A stretch of 49,412 nt of DNA from Oscillospiraceae bacterium (lineage in GTDB: Bacteria; Bacillota; Clostridia; Oscillospirales; CAG-382): positions 1 to 49,412 of the forward strand of contig SVTM01000020.1 in the NCBI GenBank assembly GCA_015063785.1, given 5' to 3'. The position numbers and the translations under genes were made by a program. The notes beneath the pieces were generated by a model, which was given only the letters and a program-made list of their open reading frames with translations, was not told the DNA's origin and did no database searches. Positions within the stretch are counted from its first letter, which is position 1; every line of letters starts with the position of its first letter. Shown piece after piece: positions 1 to 8,499 of this stretch.

Positions 1-564
1 AACCACAAGATCGATAAGGTGGCAACCGAGGAAATAAAGCATTCCGCCCTCAAAACGGGACAGCCAAGCACGCTTATCGTTTTCATGGCGAACACTCATC
101 TGTGCCTCAACGCTGAAGATCTCGCCGAGCTTGCCTTCGTTTTTAAGTTGCATCGCGCGAACAACCGCAGGATTGTAGCGATACATATATCCGAGACAGA
201 GAACAAGATCCTTTTCCTTTGCGATCTCGCACATACGGTGGAACTGCTCGGTGTCCTGGCTGCCGGGCTTGTCCATATATACGTGATATCCTGCCTCAAG
301 GGCACGGGTTGCGTTTTCCACAAGCTCGAGCTCGCATGTCTCGATGATAAAAGCATCGGGCTTCATTTCAAAAGCCTGCTCCCATGTGATGATGGGCGGA
401 TGGGGAATATCTTTGTAACAGTGCTCGAGTATCCAATTTTGTCTTTCATCATTGTCATTGATAAAACCGATAATTTCAAAACCTTCGATCCTTCTGAAGG
501 TATCAATAGGTCCGGGGGCGTGGTCGTGGGCAAAGCCGACCTGAACAACTCTTAATGTTTTCAT
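1..564 (-). CDS. Gfo/Idh/MocA family oxidoreductase (3' end outside window)
   Basis: The first 188 codons are present and the frame runs off the left edge. The protein starts MKTLRVVQVGFAHDH, a Rossmann beta strand and turn of the NAD(P)-binding Gfo/Idh/MocA fold. Around residues 95-100 there is YMDKPG, the counterpart of the family's EKP motif, with Asp for Glu. These enzymes oxidise or reduce sugars and cyclitols; the substrate cannot be read here. It lies 13 bp downstream of an MDR dehydrogenase on the same strand, so the two are probably co-transcribed and act on the same sugar. The start at 564 has an AGGAG-like site just upstream. The family call is firm; the substrate is unknown. Confidence 0.88.
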   Translation of the reverse strand, partial: MKTLRVVQVGFAHDHAPGPIDTFRRIEGFEIIGFINDNDERQNWILEHCYKDIPHPPIITWEQAFEMKPDAFIIETCELELVENATRALEAGYHVYMDKPGSQDTEQFHRMCEIAKEKDLVLCLGYMYRYNPAVVRAMQLKNEGKLGEIFSVEAQMSVRHENDKRAWLSRFEGGMLYFLGCHLIDLVV

Positions 565-577
565 AATTTTTCTCCTT

Positions 578-1600
578 TTATTTTCTCCAGTCAAACTGTA
601 CGCATACGGGGAAGTTTTTATTTTCGGCAAGACGAGCGTAGACTTCCTTTGCCTCTTTGGGTGAATGTGTTTCGGCAACAAAGCCCGAAAAATCAAGTCT
701 TCCTGCCGAAATAAGGCGCAACGACGCCTTGATATCGTCCTTTTCTGTCCACCATCCCTCGTGGGATTCATAATTTGGACGCGCGTTTGTGTGTGCGCCG
801 ACCATGGTGATGCCGGGAGCATGGATCTTTTTGTAATAATCGATGGTAAAATCCGAATCTCTCGTACATCCGAGAAGGGCAACTCTGCCGAATTCTGCCA
901 TAACGTCAAGCGCTCTGTCGAGGGCGGGGCCGTTACCCGTAACCTCAACGCAAACGTTTACCATTCTGCCATCGGTGACACGGCGAATATTTTCTTCAAA
1001 GTCCTCTTTTGTGGGGTCAAATGCAAAATCCGCACCGTTTTTAAGGGCAAATTCGCGTCTTTCGGGGTTGGGATCTGCCGCAATTACCGGGTATGCCCCG
1101 GCAAGCTTTTGGTACATAACCGACATCTGACCGAGAATGCCAAGGCCAACAGTCATCGCCGATTCGCCAAACTCGAGGTTTGTTTTTCTGATGCCACCCA
1201 TCGGGAAGGTGGTTATGTGGCAAAGAGCCGCATCCTCAAACGAAACGTTGTCGGGAATCTTGGTCACGTTTCGCGGATCATAAATATCGTATTCTGTGTG
1301 GATGCCCCAGCTGAGAGCCACTCTGTCGCCCACCTTGAAATCTGTGGCGTCGGCACCCACCTGCTCGATAACACCTGCGCTGCTGTAACCGAGATATCTG
1401 GGGAAATAGGTTGCCATATCGACCTTGTGGCCGCCTGCCACGTTGGGATGACCCATAAGATTTGCACGCTCAGTGCCACAACTGATTGTCGAAACGTATT
1501 TGTGCACAAGCACCCAGTTGCCGTGGGAAGGGATCTCAAATTCGCGGTCCACATATTCTGCCACACCGGGAGCGGTGAAGGCGATGGCTTTTACTTTCAT
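578..1600 (-). CDS. Medium-chain (MDR) dehydrogenase, apparently zinc-free
   Basis: The 340-aa protein has a GroES-like N-terminal domain and a Rossmann domain with GLGILGQMSVMYQ near residues 150-162. Residues 40-45 read SCGTER, where zinc alcohol dehydrogenases carry the catalytic Cys region. The usual GHE motif is replaced by LGYSSAG, and the structural four-Cys lobe is absent, so a zinc-independent MDR is likely. A GGAGG site lies 8-12 nt before the start at 1600. The next gene is a Gfo/Idh oxidoreductase; the same two domains occur fused in so-called bi-domain oxidoreductases. The divergent AraC gene is the likely regulator. A leftward promoter (TTGTAC at 1681-1676, TATAAG at 1659-1654) is possible and would overlap the regulator's own promoter. 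Confidence 0.85.
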   Translation of the reverse strand: MKVKAIAFTAPGVAEYVDREFEIPSHGNWVLVHKYVSTISCGTERANLMGHPNVAGGHKVDMATYFPRYLGYSSAGVIEQVGADATDFKVGDRVALSWGIHTEYDIYDPRNVTKIPDNVSFEDAALCHITTFPMGGIRKTNLEFGESAMTVGLGILGQMSVMYQKLAGAYPVIAADPNPERREFALKNGADFAFDPTKEDFEENIRRVTDGRMVNVCVEVTGNGPALDRALDVMAEFGRVALLGCTRDSDFTIDYYKKIHAPGITMVGAHTNARPNYESHEGWWTEKDDIKASLRLISAGRLDFSGFVAETHSPKEAKEVYARLAENKNFPVCVQFDWRK

Positions 1601-1646
1601 AAAAACGACCTCCGAAAAGATTTTGTTCTGTTTTTATATTAACCTG

Positions 1647-1675
1647 TTGACCGCTTATAAAAAATATGCTATACT
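1647..1675 (+). promoter_or_regulatory. Sigma-A type promoter of the AraC gene
   Basis: TTGACC at 1647-1652 and TATACT at 1670-1675 are separated by exactly 17 bp. Transcription would begin near 1682. This rules out the ATG at 1666, which lies inside the promoter, as start of the downstream gene. The leftward MDR promoter appears to overlap the same stretch. Confidence 0.75.
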
Positions 1676-1707
1676 GTACAAAAAGGTTACTATTCTCTAA
1701 ACAAGGG

Positions 1708-2487
1708 GTGAGAAAAATAGAAAACATCGACGGTTTTTGTCTGTCATATTTTGACATTTTGATACTCGAAACTCCAAACGGCAGAATAAATCACATAAAT
1801 CTCGGCGCGGCGTGGAACTATTTTGGCACCATCATCCGCGGCACGGGGCGGTTTGTTTCGGGAGAAACCGATATAACCGTGCGCGAAGGCGAGACTGTTT
1901 TTATTCCCAAAGGATGCGTTTACCGTTCGGAATGGCACGGAGAGCCATCAGCGCTTTTTTATTCTCTTCCCTTTGTTTTTTCAAAACAGGAAAATAATAT
2001 ACTATTCTCGCTGCAAAAGCTTGATATGCCGAATCTTTTTCAGAATATATCGGATATTCATGCTTCAAAACAGCACGGCTCTCTGTCGGCGTTTTCACAG
2101 TTTTATTCGGTCTACGAAAAAGCCTGCGCTGTTCTTGAAAAGCAAAAAAATCCGCAATCTGCAAGGTCGATATATCCTGCGGTGAAATTCATCGAAAATC
2201 ATTGCGCCGAAGATTTTGACGTGCCGTACCTTGCCTCTCTTTGCAGAATGAGCGAATCGGGCTTTTACGCTCTTTTCAAAAGTCAGATGGGAACCACCCC
2301 CATCGGTTACAAAAACCGAAGGCGGTGTATCAAAGCCGCCGAGCTTTTGCGTTCCACCGATTACACCGTTGAATATATCAGCGAAAAATTGAATTTTTCG
2401 TCTCCCATGTATCTGCGCAAGGTTCTTTTTTCAAATTTTGGCAAGACCCCAAGAGAAATACGCAAGCAAAAGCAGGAGTTGATGTAA
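1708..2487 (+). CDS. AraC family transcriptional regulator
   Basis: A cupin-like ligand-binding half (for example TVREGETVFIPKGCVYR near residues 54-68) is followed by a C-terminal AraC double helix-turn-helix of about 100 residues, with SLCRMSESGFYALFK and FGKTPREIRK as recognisable parts. An in-frame ATG exists at 1666 but overlaps the -10 box, so the GTG at 1708 is the better start (259 aa); its AAGGGG site is unusually close. It is transcribed away from the MDR/Gfo-Idh pair and probably senses their substrate. A strong terminator follows directly. The family call is firm, the ligand is unknown. Confidence 0.88.
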   Translation: MRKIENIDGFCLSYFDILILETPNGRINHINLGAAWNYFGTIIRGTGRFVSGETDITVREGETVFIPKGCVYRSEWHGEPSALFYSLPFVFSKQENNILFSLQKLDMPNLFQNISDIHASKQHGSLSAFSQFYSVYEKACAVLEKQKNPQSARSIYPAVKFIENHCAEDFDVPYLASLCRMSESGFYALFKSQMGTTPIGYKNRRRCIKAAELLRSTDYTVEYISEKLNFSSPMYLRKVLFSNFGKTPREIRKQKQELM

Positions 2488-2494
2488 AAATCAA

Positions 2495-2526
2495 AATGAG
2501 CGGTAAAAGTTTCCGCTCATTTTTTC
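2495..2526 (+). terminator. Rho-independent terminator after the AraC gene
   Basis: AATGAGCGG at 2495-2503 pairs perfectly with CCGCTCATT at 2513-2521, followed by a T run. It lies 8 bp after the AraC stop codon. Confidence 0.85.
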
Positions 2527-2529
2527 ATG

Positions 2530-2709
2530 TTATTTAAATTTTGAATTGCGGCAACCGCCGAGAAGTTTGCATTTGTTGATATTCATGCACTCCGAAACGA
2601 TCCTGTCGTCGCCGTTTACAGTTTTTATTATCACGGTGTTTGCATCTATCACATGGCAATACCGCTCAACCACCTCGCGATACACCGCTTTTTGTCTTTT
2701 TCCCGTCAT
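2530..2709 (-). CDS. Small cysteine-containing protein, 59 aa, unknown function
   Basis: This short frame begins at 2709 with GGAGG about 8 nt upstream and ends TAA at 2530. The protein is basic, starts MTGKRQKAVYREVVERYCHV, and has four cysteines in YCHV, SECMN, NKCKL and GGCRN, spaced as in small metal-binding or DUF1540-like proteins, although it does not match the DUF1540 pattern given by the gene at 30715-30918. The central part (ANTVIIKTVNGDDRIVS) looks like a beta hairpin. It lies 87 bp downstream of the EEP gene on the same strand and could be the last gene of that run. The stop abuts the terminator of the convergent AraC gene. The ribosome binding site and lack of repeats support a real gene; function not recognised. 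Confidence 0.65.
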   Translation of the reverse strand: MTGKRQKAVYREVVERYCHVIDANTVIIKTVNGDDRIVSECMNINKCKLLGGCRNSKFK

Positions 2710-2796
2710 ACAAAAGTCACCTCCGGGTATAAAATGAGGAATATATTCCTATTTTATACCAAAAGCCGCCCTGCTATGCGGAAAAAACGTTTTTTG

Positions 2797-3564
2797 TCAA
2801 AATTCGATAAAAGAACAGATAGGGTAATGATCGGAAATATATACACCGCCCACAGATTCGTCGGGCACAGCGTATGAGGCTGCCGCTTTTTTTGCATCTG
2901 AAAAGATATAGTCGATGTGGATGGACGGGTCTTTTTCTCTTTTGCCAAAACCGTGGAAGGTCTGTCCGACCTCTTCGGTGATTTCGGGAATGTGCGAGCT
3001 GAGAATCTTTATGGCATCCGAGTCGGGACGTGCATTCAGATCGCCCATCAAAACGTTGGGGCAGGGAGTAACCTTGTTTCTGACCGAAATATACTGCACC
3101 AGCTGAGTGGCTCCGCAAACTCGTGCAAGCTCTCCGCCGTGGTCAAGATGGGTATTTACAACTCTGAAGATCTTGTGGGTCCTCTTGTCCATAAGCTCTA
3201 TTGCCGTGAAAACTCTGGGGCATCCGCTTTGATCCACCGAATAGCGCGAACCCGGAATGTCGGGGGTTTCGGAAAGCCAGATGGTCTCGAGAGAAACAAG
3301 CTCAAACTTTTTCTTTTTAAAGGCAATTCTTGCACCCTCGCCGGTACGGTCGGCGTTTCTGCCGGTTCCGACAATCGTGTATTTCGAGCGGATGGCAACC
3401 TTTATCCAATCGATCATGCCGTCGGATGCCTCCTGGAAACCGATAACGTCGGGACTTTCGTACATAATCGTCTCTTTCACACGCTCTTTTCTGTTGTCAA
3501 AGGCGTTTATTCCGTCTGCGGCATTTGCAATGCGCAGATTGAAGGTCATAAGTTTTACTTTCAT
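2797..3564 (-). CDS. Endonuclease/exonuclease/phosphatase (EEP) family hydrolase
   Basis: The 255-aa protein carries the EEP metal-dependent hydrolase motifs in order: MTFNLR at the N-terminus, GFQEAS with the metal-binding Glu, VVNTHLDHGG, GDLNARPDS, HIDYIFS and the C-terminal SDHYPI. There is no signal peptide, so it acts in the cytoplasm. Members cleave phosphodiesters or phosphomonoesters of nucleic acids, lipids or sugars; the substrate is not determinable. The start at 3564 has GGGAG upstream; the longer frame to 3645 would overlap the upstream gene by about 60 bp and adds an unrelated basic stretch. It lies 19 bp after the TtcA-like gene, probably in the same transcript. Confidence 0.88.
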   Translation of the reverse strand: MKVKLMTFNLRIANAADGINAFDNRKERVKETIMYESPDVIGFQEASDGMIDWIKVAIRSKYTIVGTGRNADRTGEGARIAFKKKKFELVSLETIWLSETPDIPGSRYSVDQSGCPRVFTAIELMDKRTHKIFRVVNTHLDHGGELARVCGATQLVQYISVRNKVTPCPNVLMGDLNARPDSDAIKILSSHIPEITEEVGQTFHGFGKREKDPSIHIDYIFSDAKKAAASYAVPDESVGGVYISDHYPICSFIEF

Positions 3565-3583
3565 GGTCTTTCTCCCGTACTTG

Positions 3584-4432
3584 TTATTTTTTCTCGTTTC
3601 CGATATCTTTATACGGCGCTTTGTCGCCAAGACCAAAGCCGTCAATGTCAGCCCTCTGCATAGCGCCGAAGATGCGGTGCTTTAATCCGTCATAGTCCTT
3701 TTCAAGGGTATAAAGCAGATCCTTTACCCTCTGCCTTTCGGAATCTCTGTCGGCAGGGCACGGGCTTTTGGTTATTGGAAGGTCGGCGTGGTTGGTATAA
3801 TACCGCACACTCTTTTCGGGGCAATATATGAGGGGACGGATAATGGTTATGTCGCGTCGGTCAAGATAGGTGACAGGTGAAAAACTTCCGATGCGCCCCT
3901 CGTTGAAAAGATTCATCACAAAAGTCTCGACGGCGTCATCAAAATGATGCCCAAGGGCCATTTTGTTGCACGAAAGGCTCTTTGCTGCATTATGAAGAGC
4001 GCCTCTGCGCATACGCGAGCAGAGCGAGCATGGGTTTTGCTCTTTTCTCACCTTAAAAACGATTTCGGCAATATCTGTGTCAACCACCGTCATGGGAACC
4101 TTAAGCGATTCCGAAAAAGCCTTCAGCTTTTCTATCTGCAAAAGAGCTTCTTCCTTTTCGCAAAAGCCTGCATTGTAAAAGGAGGGGTTGAGATGAATGG
4201 AAAAAATCTCAAACTTTTTGGGATAGAATATCCGAAGCTCGGCAAGAGCGCAAAGAAGCGCCAGAGAATCTTTTCCGCCCGAAACCCCCACGGCGATACG
4301 GTCGCCCTCTTCGATCATATCATAATCGTCGACAGCTCTGCGAACAAAGCTTAATATACGGCGGACGTTGCCATAGTGCACCATATCCGAAAGCTCGTTT
4401 GTGTTTTCAGAAATAATCGTGTTTTCTTCCAT
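3584..4432 (-). CDS. TtcA-family tRNA 2-thiocytidine synthetase-like ATPase
   Basis: This is a 282-aa PP-loop ATPase. The pyrophosphatase loop VGVSGGKDSLALL (SGGKDS at residues 51-56) adenylates the target base. CSLCSRMRRG gives a CxxC pair and a later SPCP the third Cys, the pattern of the iron-sulfur TtcA group that thiolates tRNA position 32. GHHFDDAVET is the conserved second ATP-site motif. GGAG stands before the start at 4432. It lies 16 bp behind the heparinase-like gene, an odd partner. In Clostridia several TtcA-like paralogues exist, so the exact tRNA target remains open. Confidence 0.85.
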   Translation of the reverse strand: MEENTIISENTNELSDMVHYGNVRRILSFVRRAVDDYDMIEEGDRIAVGVSGGKDSLALLCALAELRIFYPKKFEIFSIHLNPSFYNAGFCEKEEALLQIEKLKAFSESLKVPMTVVDTDIAEIVFKVRKEQNPCSLCSRMRRGALHNAAKSLSCNKMALGHHFDDAVETFVMNLFNEGRIGSFSPVTYLDRRDITIIRPLIYCPEKSVRYYTNHADLPITKSPCPADRDSERQRVKDLLYTLEKDYDGLKHRIFGAMQRADIDGFGLGDKAPYKDIGNEKK

Positions 4433-4448
4433 TTGTACTCCAAAGGGG

Positions 4449-6311
4449 TTAATTGTGTGTGATCTTTGCGCAAAGCTTTATTTCCGCAAGATCCTCTTTT
4501 GTCGCAAGGCAGAATTTATATATCTCTTCCTTGTCCCAGTCTTTGACAAAAGACTCGACGTCAAATTTTATCGTTTCAATTCTCGTTTCAAAATCACCTT
4601 CAAAGGTAATGTACGCGCCGTCGGCAAGCTTGTATTTGTTTTCTGCCACCTTTTCGGGCTTGTTGTATACGGGAATGAAAAATTCGGCAGAACCGGGGTT
4701 TTTCAGCAAGATCTTGTCGCAAAGCTTCACTTCTCCGTCGCAAAGAGAGATCTTTCTTTCGAAAGAATCGATCTCGTCCTTGTTGACGTATGCTTCTTTC
4801 AACTCGACCGAGATCTCATTTTTGTCCTCGTCAAGCAGGAAATTATCGGCGTGGTGCTCTTTTTCTACCCACTGACCTTTTCCGTTTATGAGAGGCAAGG
4901 TGTGATCTTCGGTTCTGAAAGCAAACATCTTGTAGCGGTAATTGATATCAAAGGTAAATCTGGTGTATGTGCCGACACCCGCGTCAAGAATAACAGGCTT
5001 TCCGTCATTGTAGACGATAAAATTGCCCACGTCAAGATGGTTGTGGCTTTCGGCGTTGTGACCGCCTTTGGCGGCAAGATAAAAACCTTTTTTTGTATCG
5101 CTGTTTTCGCGGATCACAGCAAGCTGAAGGTCGGGGAAATACTCCCGCGTTTTGGGAGCATATTCCGCGGCGTTTTTGTCATATTCCATATCGAGCACCG
5201 TGGTAAGATTGCAATAAGGCGATCCGTGTCCGAAAGTTACCTGATATCCAAAGTTTTTGATAATTTCATTTCCGAAAGCAAACATCTCGGTATTACCGAA
5301 AAGACTGCCCATACGGCGCACCAACGATCCGTTGATGACCGACCGCGGATGACCGTCGGCGCAGTTTACAAAATAGTCGTCCGCAATATTCACTTTTCTT
5401 ATGTAGTCAACGATGTTTTCAAACTTTTTGTCGTTGAAAACATTGCACTTGCCGCCCGTTACCGAATATGCAAGCTCGCAAAAGCTTGCAAGGCAACCGC
5501 CTGCCATGCTCCAATATGACGGGCCTTCGTCGCATCCGCCGTCATCCGGCATAGATTGGTAATAAAAGTTTGCACTCTCGGCGACCTTGCGGGCAAGAGC
5601 GTGGCGAATGCGCACGTTGCTTACCGCAAAGGCACAAACCGTGAGGATGTTGTGATTGATCCATATATTCCAGTTGTTGACCGAATCTCTTGTGTAACCC
5701 ATCCACCAAAGCTCAACTGTGTTAAGATACGGCTTTATGATGCGGCGGTTAAGTTCGTAATACAGCCTGTCGTTGAAGTGCTCGGGGATGCGCTTTTCGA
5801 ACTCGTCGTAAAAGAAGTGATAGCAAAGAGCAACGATCGCTCCCGTTGATGCAGAAAAAAGGTCGATTGCCCATATGTTTTCGCCCACAGGCTCGGGCAT
5901 CTGTGCGATAAAAGTTTTGTAATGATCTTTTACACTGTAATTGTGGGCAGGTGTTACCCAGGTGGATTCCTCGCAGATAGCAAAAAGGATATCCATGATC
6001 TTGGGGATAAATCTCCCCTCTTTTTCGCAAAGCTCGGCAAGAAAAAGGACGTTCAGATTGTTCCTGCGCTCAAAATACGGCCTTTCGTATCCCGTTCTGT
6101 TTCCGTCGCCCTTAAAGCGGATATACTGCGAAAGGGGCAGAACCTTCATTTCGTAATCAAGAAGCTTTTCGGCCTTTTCAATTACAAATTTTCCGATTTT
6201 CGATCTTTTTGACGGGAATTTTGTTTTCCTTCCGTTTATGGTTTCAAAAGGGCAAAATTTGTCGATCGGCAAAACCTGTCCTGCAAAAACTTCGGGGTCA
6301 AACAGTTTCAT
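4449..6311 (-). CDS. Heparinase II/III-like polysaccharide lyase
   Basis: This 620-aa protein has an (alpha/alpha) toroid N-terminal half, with RRNNLNVLFLAELCEKEG and EESTWVTPAHNYS, followed by the heparinase II/III beta-sandwich. The sandwich contains the diagnostic GHNAESHNHLDVGNF and ILDAGVGTYT segments; the His/Asn cluster there belongs to the lyase active-site region. The family cleaves acidic polysaccharides or oligosaccharides by beta-elimination. No signal peptide is visible, which suggests action on imported oligosaccharides in the cytosol. GGAGG precedes the start. It sits 17 bp after the beta-helix gene and before the TtcA-like gene on the same strand. Family sure; substrate not assignable. 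Confidence 0.85.
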   Translation of the reverse strand: MKLFDPEVFAGQVLPIDKFCPFETINGRKTKFPSKRSKIGKFVIEKAEKLLDYEMKVLPLSQYIRFKGDGNRTGYERPYFERRNNLNVLFLAELCEKEGRFIPKIMDILFAICEESTWVTPAHNYSVKDHYKTFIAQMPEPVGENIWAIDLFSASTGAIVALCYHFFYDEFEKRIPEHFNDRLYYELNRRIIKPYLNTVELWWMGYTRDSVNNWNIWINHNILTVCAFAVSNVRIRHALARKVAESANFYYQSMPDDGGCDEGPSYWSMAGGCLASFCELAYSVTGGKCNVFNDKKFENIVDYIRKVNIADDYFVNCADGHPRSVINGSLVRRMGSLFGNTEMFAFGNEIIKNFGYQVTFGHGSPYCNLTTVLDMEYDKNAAEYAPKTREYFPDLQLAVIRENSDTKKGFYLAAKGGHNAESHNHLDVGNFIVYNDGKPVILDAGVGTYTRFTFDINYRYKMFAFRTEDHTLPLINGKGQWVEKEHHADNFLLDEDKNEISVELKEAYVNKDEIDSFERKISLCDGEVKLCDKILLKNPGSAEFFIPVYNKPEKVAENKYKLADGAYITFEGDFETRIETIKFDVESFVKDWDKEEIYKFCLATKEDLAEIKLCAKITHN

Positions 6312-6328
6312 TTTCGCATCCTCCGTTT

Positions 6329-7777
6329 TTATGCCTTGGAATAGATGATCTTTGCGCTCTTGTCGTGGAAGAGCTCGTTCGCCGTCTTTTCGGCGTTGTC
6401 GTCAAAGGCATAGTTCTTTCCGTAGAAGAAACCAAAGGATCTGCCGTGCTTCTGGATGAAAACGTTGTCGGAGGAAATAAGCTTTTCGTCGCCGCCAACG
6501 TTCAGGCGAACGAGCTTGCCGAAGCATCTGTCAAGAATATTCGAATGTGCCTCAAAGTTTTCGGTGTTGTTGGTCATGTTAAAGCTGTTGAAAAGAGCAC
6601 CCTCATCCTGTCTGCCAAAGCTTCCCCAACCGTAGCAGCCATAGCGCAGAACGTTGTGCGAAACGTTTACGTTCTTTACGGTTCTGGGTGTTTCGGGGGC
6701 TGTGACGCTTGCAGGATTATAATATTCGATCGACCAGTGGCAATACTCGCAGAGGTTTCCGACATATTCCACATCCTTCATGTGATTGGGAACGTCAGAG
6801 TGCGAACCACTGTACTGATGGGTGATGGCGGTGTCATAGATCTGATAGATCCAGTTGCCGTTGACATAATATCCGTCGCACTGACCGTAGACCTGAACGG
6901 CGTTGCCGTAGCCTGTGATGTTGCCGCCGCCAAAACCTGTCAGTATCGAGCCGCCGAGATATGCAAAAACACAGTTCTGGACGGTATAATCATTGTTTCC
7001 GCCGATGCCTACTCCGTGGGCACCCGTGAATTTTATGCAAAGATTGTCTACTTTGATGTGATGACCGCCCGAGACAATATTCATCCTTTCGCCAAGCTCA
7101 ATCGATTCAAACACTTCGCCGGGGTTGCCATAAAGGCAGCAGAGATAAAGCTCTTTTTGGTCAACGTTCGACCAATATTCGTAATTACGGCGAAGATTTT
7201 GGGGACCTTCAAAGCCATCTCTTCCACGGACTCTGCGCACACCCACAAGCTCATCGTATCTTCCGTATTCGTCGCTGTGATTGATCGCCACGATGCCGAT
7301 GTTGTTTCCGCAAGCTGTTGTTCTCCATACGTTGGGATATTCTGTCTTTTCCCATATATCAGGGTCTGCATAGTTTCGCATAGAGCCATAAATGCAAGGT
7401 TTTTTGCCCTCGCCATAGGCAGAATATGTGATGTATTCGTGGGGAGCAACAATGCGTCCACGCCAAACACCTCCGCGCTCGAAAAGGATGTTGCAATGCT
7501 CGGGGGTGGACTCTGCGGCGTTTATTTTGTCAAGGCTCTTCCACGCGGTTTCGGGGGACATTCCGTCGTTGGCATCGTCGCCGTTGTTTGAAACATAAAA
7601 GGTAGGAAGAGTGGGGTCATAATCACTTTCTGCGTTTGCAATGTCTTCCTTCAGTTGCGCCGAAAGCTTTTCAATACCTTCTTCGTATACTTCATATTCA
7701 AAATTGCCTGCGGCATTGAGGGAGTCGATGTTTTTAACGGCGTTTTTTGCCGCATCGGTGAGCTTTCTTGTGTACAT
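6329..7777 (-). CDS. Right-handed parallel beta-helix protein, putative carbohydrate-active enzyme
   Basis: The start at 7777 (MYTRKLTDAAKNAV) is chosen because AGGAG lies 8 nt upstream and because the longer frame to 7867 runs through the promoter. The 482-aa product has a segment YVSNNGDDANDGMSPETAWK near residues 60-80, typical of the N-cap of secreted or cytosolic parallel beta-helix proteins, and then a long series of short Asn/Gly-rich strands such as HHIKVDNLCI, NDYTVQNCVF and VNVSHNVLRYG. Such folds serve in pectate, alginate and related lyases or epimerases. No signal peptide is seen. It is first in an operon with a heparinase-like gene, so a joint role in acidic glycan breakdown is likely. 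Catalytic residues could not be identified. Confidence 0.75.
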   Translation of the reverse strand: MYTRKLTDAAKNAVKNIDSLNAAGNFEYEVYEEGIEKLSAQLKEDIANAESDYDPTLPTFYVSNNGDDANDGMSPETAWKSLDKINAAESTPEHCNILFERGGVWRGRIVAPHEYITYSAYGEGKKPCIYGSMRNYADPDIWEKTEYPNVWRTTACGNNIGIVAINHSDEYGRYDELVGVRRVRGRDGFEGPQNLRRNYEYWSNVDQKELYLCCLYGNPGEVFESIELGERMNIVSGGHHIKVDNLCIKFTGAHGVGIGGNNDYTVQNCVFAYLGGSILTGFGGGNITGYGNAVQVYGQCDGYYVNGNWIYQIYDTAITHQYSGSHSDVPNHMKDVEYVGNLCEYCHWSIEYYNPASVTAPETPRTVKNVNVSHNVLRYGCYGWGSFGRQDEGALFNSFNMTNNTENFEAHSNILDRCFGKLVRLNVGGDEKLISSDNVFIQKHGRSFGFFYGKNYAFDDNAEKTANELFHDKSAKIIYSKA

Positions 7778-7846
7778 AAGCATTCTCCTTTTCTTTTTGC
7801 GAAAAGATATGTTTTTTGAGAAAAATCGTTTTTCTCTTACAAAAGA

Positions 7847-7875
7847 ATTATATACTCTCGCATGCAAAAAGTAAA
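7847..7875 (-). promoter_or_regulatory. Promoter of the beta-helix/heparinase operon
   Basis: On the minus strand TTTACT (7875-7870) and TATAAT (7852-7847) are 17 bp apart. The implied transcription start near 7840 lies downstream of the longer possible start codon at 7867, supporting the start at 7777. Confidence 0.7.
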
Positions 7876-7880
7876 TAGAA

Positions 7881-7929
7881 AAAAGGAATATTTATCGATT
7901 TTTACCACAAAAACCGCCATATTCCTTTT
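7881..7929 (-). terminator. Terminator after the flavodoxin-like gene
   Basis: An 11-bp stem, AAAAGGAATAT (7881-7891) with ATATTCCTTTT (7919-7929), ends in a T run when read on the minus strand. The loop is long (27 nt). It follows the stop of the gene at 7953-8480 and partly adjoins the next promoter. Confidence 0.65.
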
Positions 7930-7952
7930 GACTTATTGCATTATTCTGTTTT

Positions 7953-8480
7953 TCAGCCTCTTGCGTATTCCACAAGCTCTTTTATCGACTCTCTGTCACA
8001 AAAATCTCCGTCGGCATCGCAAAGCTCCACAAGAAGCTTTTCCATCTCTGACGGATTTTCTTTGGAGGACATTATCTTTTTAAGAGTTTTAAGGGCTGTT
8101 CTGTGTACCACCGAAAGTTCATCCAGCTTCATTTTTCCAAGGAAATTGAAGATACGCAGATTTTCGGGTATTCCGTTTTTAAAATTCTTTTTGATAACGT
8201 AAGTATCGTAGTATCCGCGGCAATCGGTAGGGGTTATACCTGTCGAAAAAACGGCTATTTTCTTATCCGAAAGGATGTCGAGATTTTTGGTGATAAGGCT
8301 GACACCGTTTATCACCTCGGCATAAAGTCCTCCGCCGTAAACTATGGTGTCATAGTCGGCAAGCTCCTGTGCCTTCACGTTTTTTGCATTCACAGCTTCA
8401 CATCCAAGCTCTTGCGCTATCCAGCGTGCATAGGTTTCAGTCGAGCCATATTTTGTTTTGTAAACCACAATTGCATTCAT
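7953..8480 (-). CDS. Flavodoxin-domain protein
   Basis: The 175-aa protein begins MNAIVVYKTKYGSTETYA, the FMN phosphate-binding loop of flavodoxins (KTKYGSTETYA at 8-18), followed by DYDTIVYGGGLYAEV and AVFSTGITP, the other flavin-contacting loops. The fold resembles the Flavodoxin_5/HemG-like group rather than short electron-carrier flavodoxins. The C-terminal 80 residues are helical and charged and may form a partner-binding extension. A terminator hairpin just upstream isolates it from the lipoprotein gene; the ribosome binding site (GGAAAG) is rather far from the ATG. The redox partner is unknown. Confidence 0.8.
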   Translation of the reverse strand: MNAIVVYKTKYGSTETYARWIAQELGCEAVNAKNVKAQELADYDTIVYGGGLYAEVINGVSLITKNLDILSDKKIAVFSTGITPTDCRGYYDTYVIKKNFKNGIPENLRIFNFLGKMKLDELSVVHRTALKTLKKIMSSKENPSEMEKLLVELCDADGDFCDRESIKELVEYARG

Positions 8481-8499
8481 AAAAAATCACACTTTCCGC

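Noticed and set aside
1666..1707. ATG at 1666 as start of the AraC gene
   Set aside because: It overlaps the spacer and -10 box of a 17-bp-spaced promoter, so it would not be in the transcript.
4401..5519. A 372-codon open frame on the plus strand
   Set aside because: It lies antisense to the heparinase-like gene and shows no coding signature of its own.
6209..7591. A 460-codon open frame on the plus strand
   Set aside because: It is the shadow of the beta-helix gene on the other strand, with no ribosome binding site and no recognisable domain.
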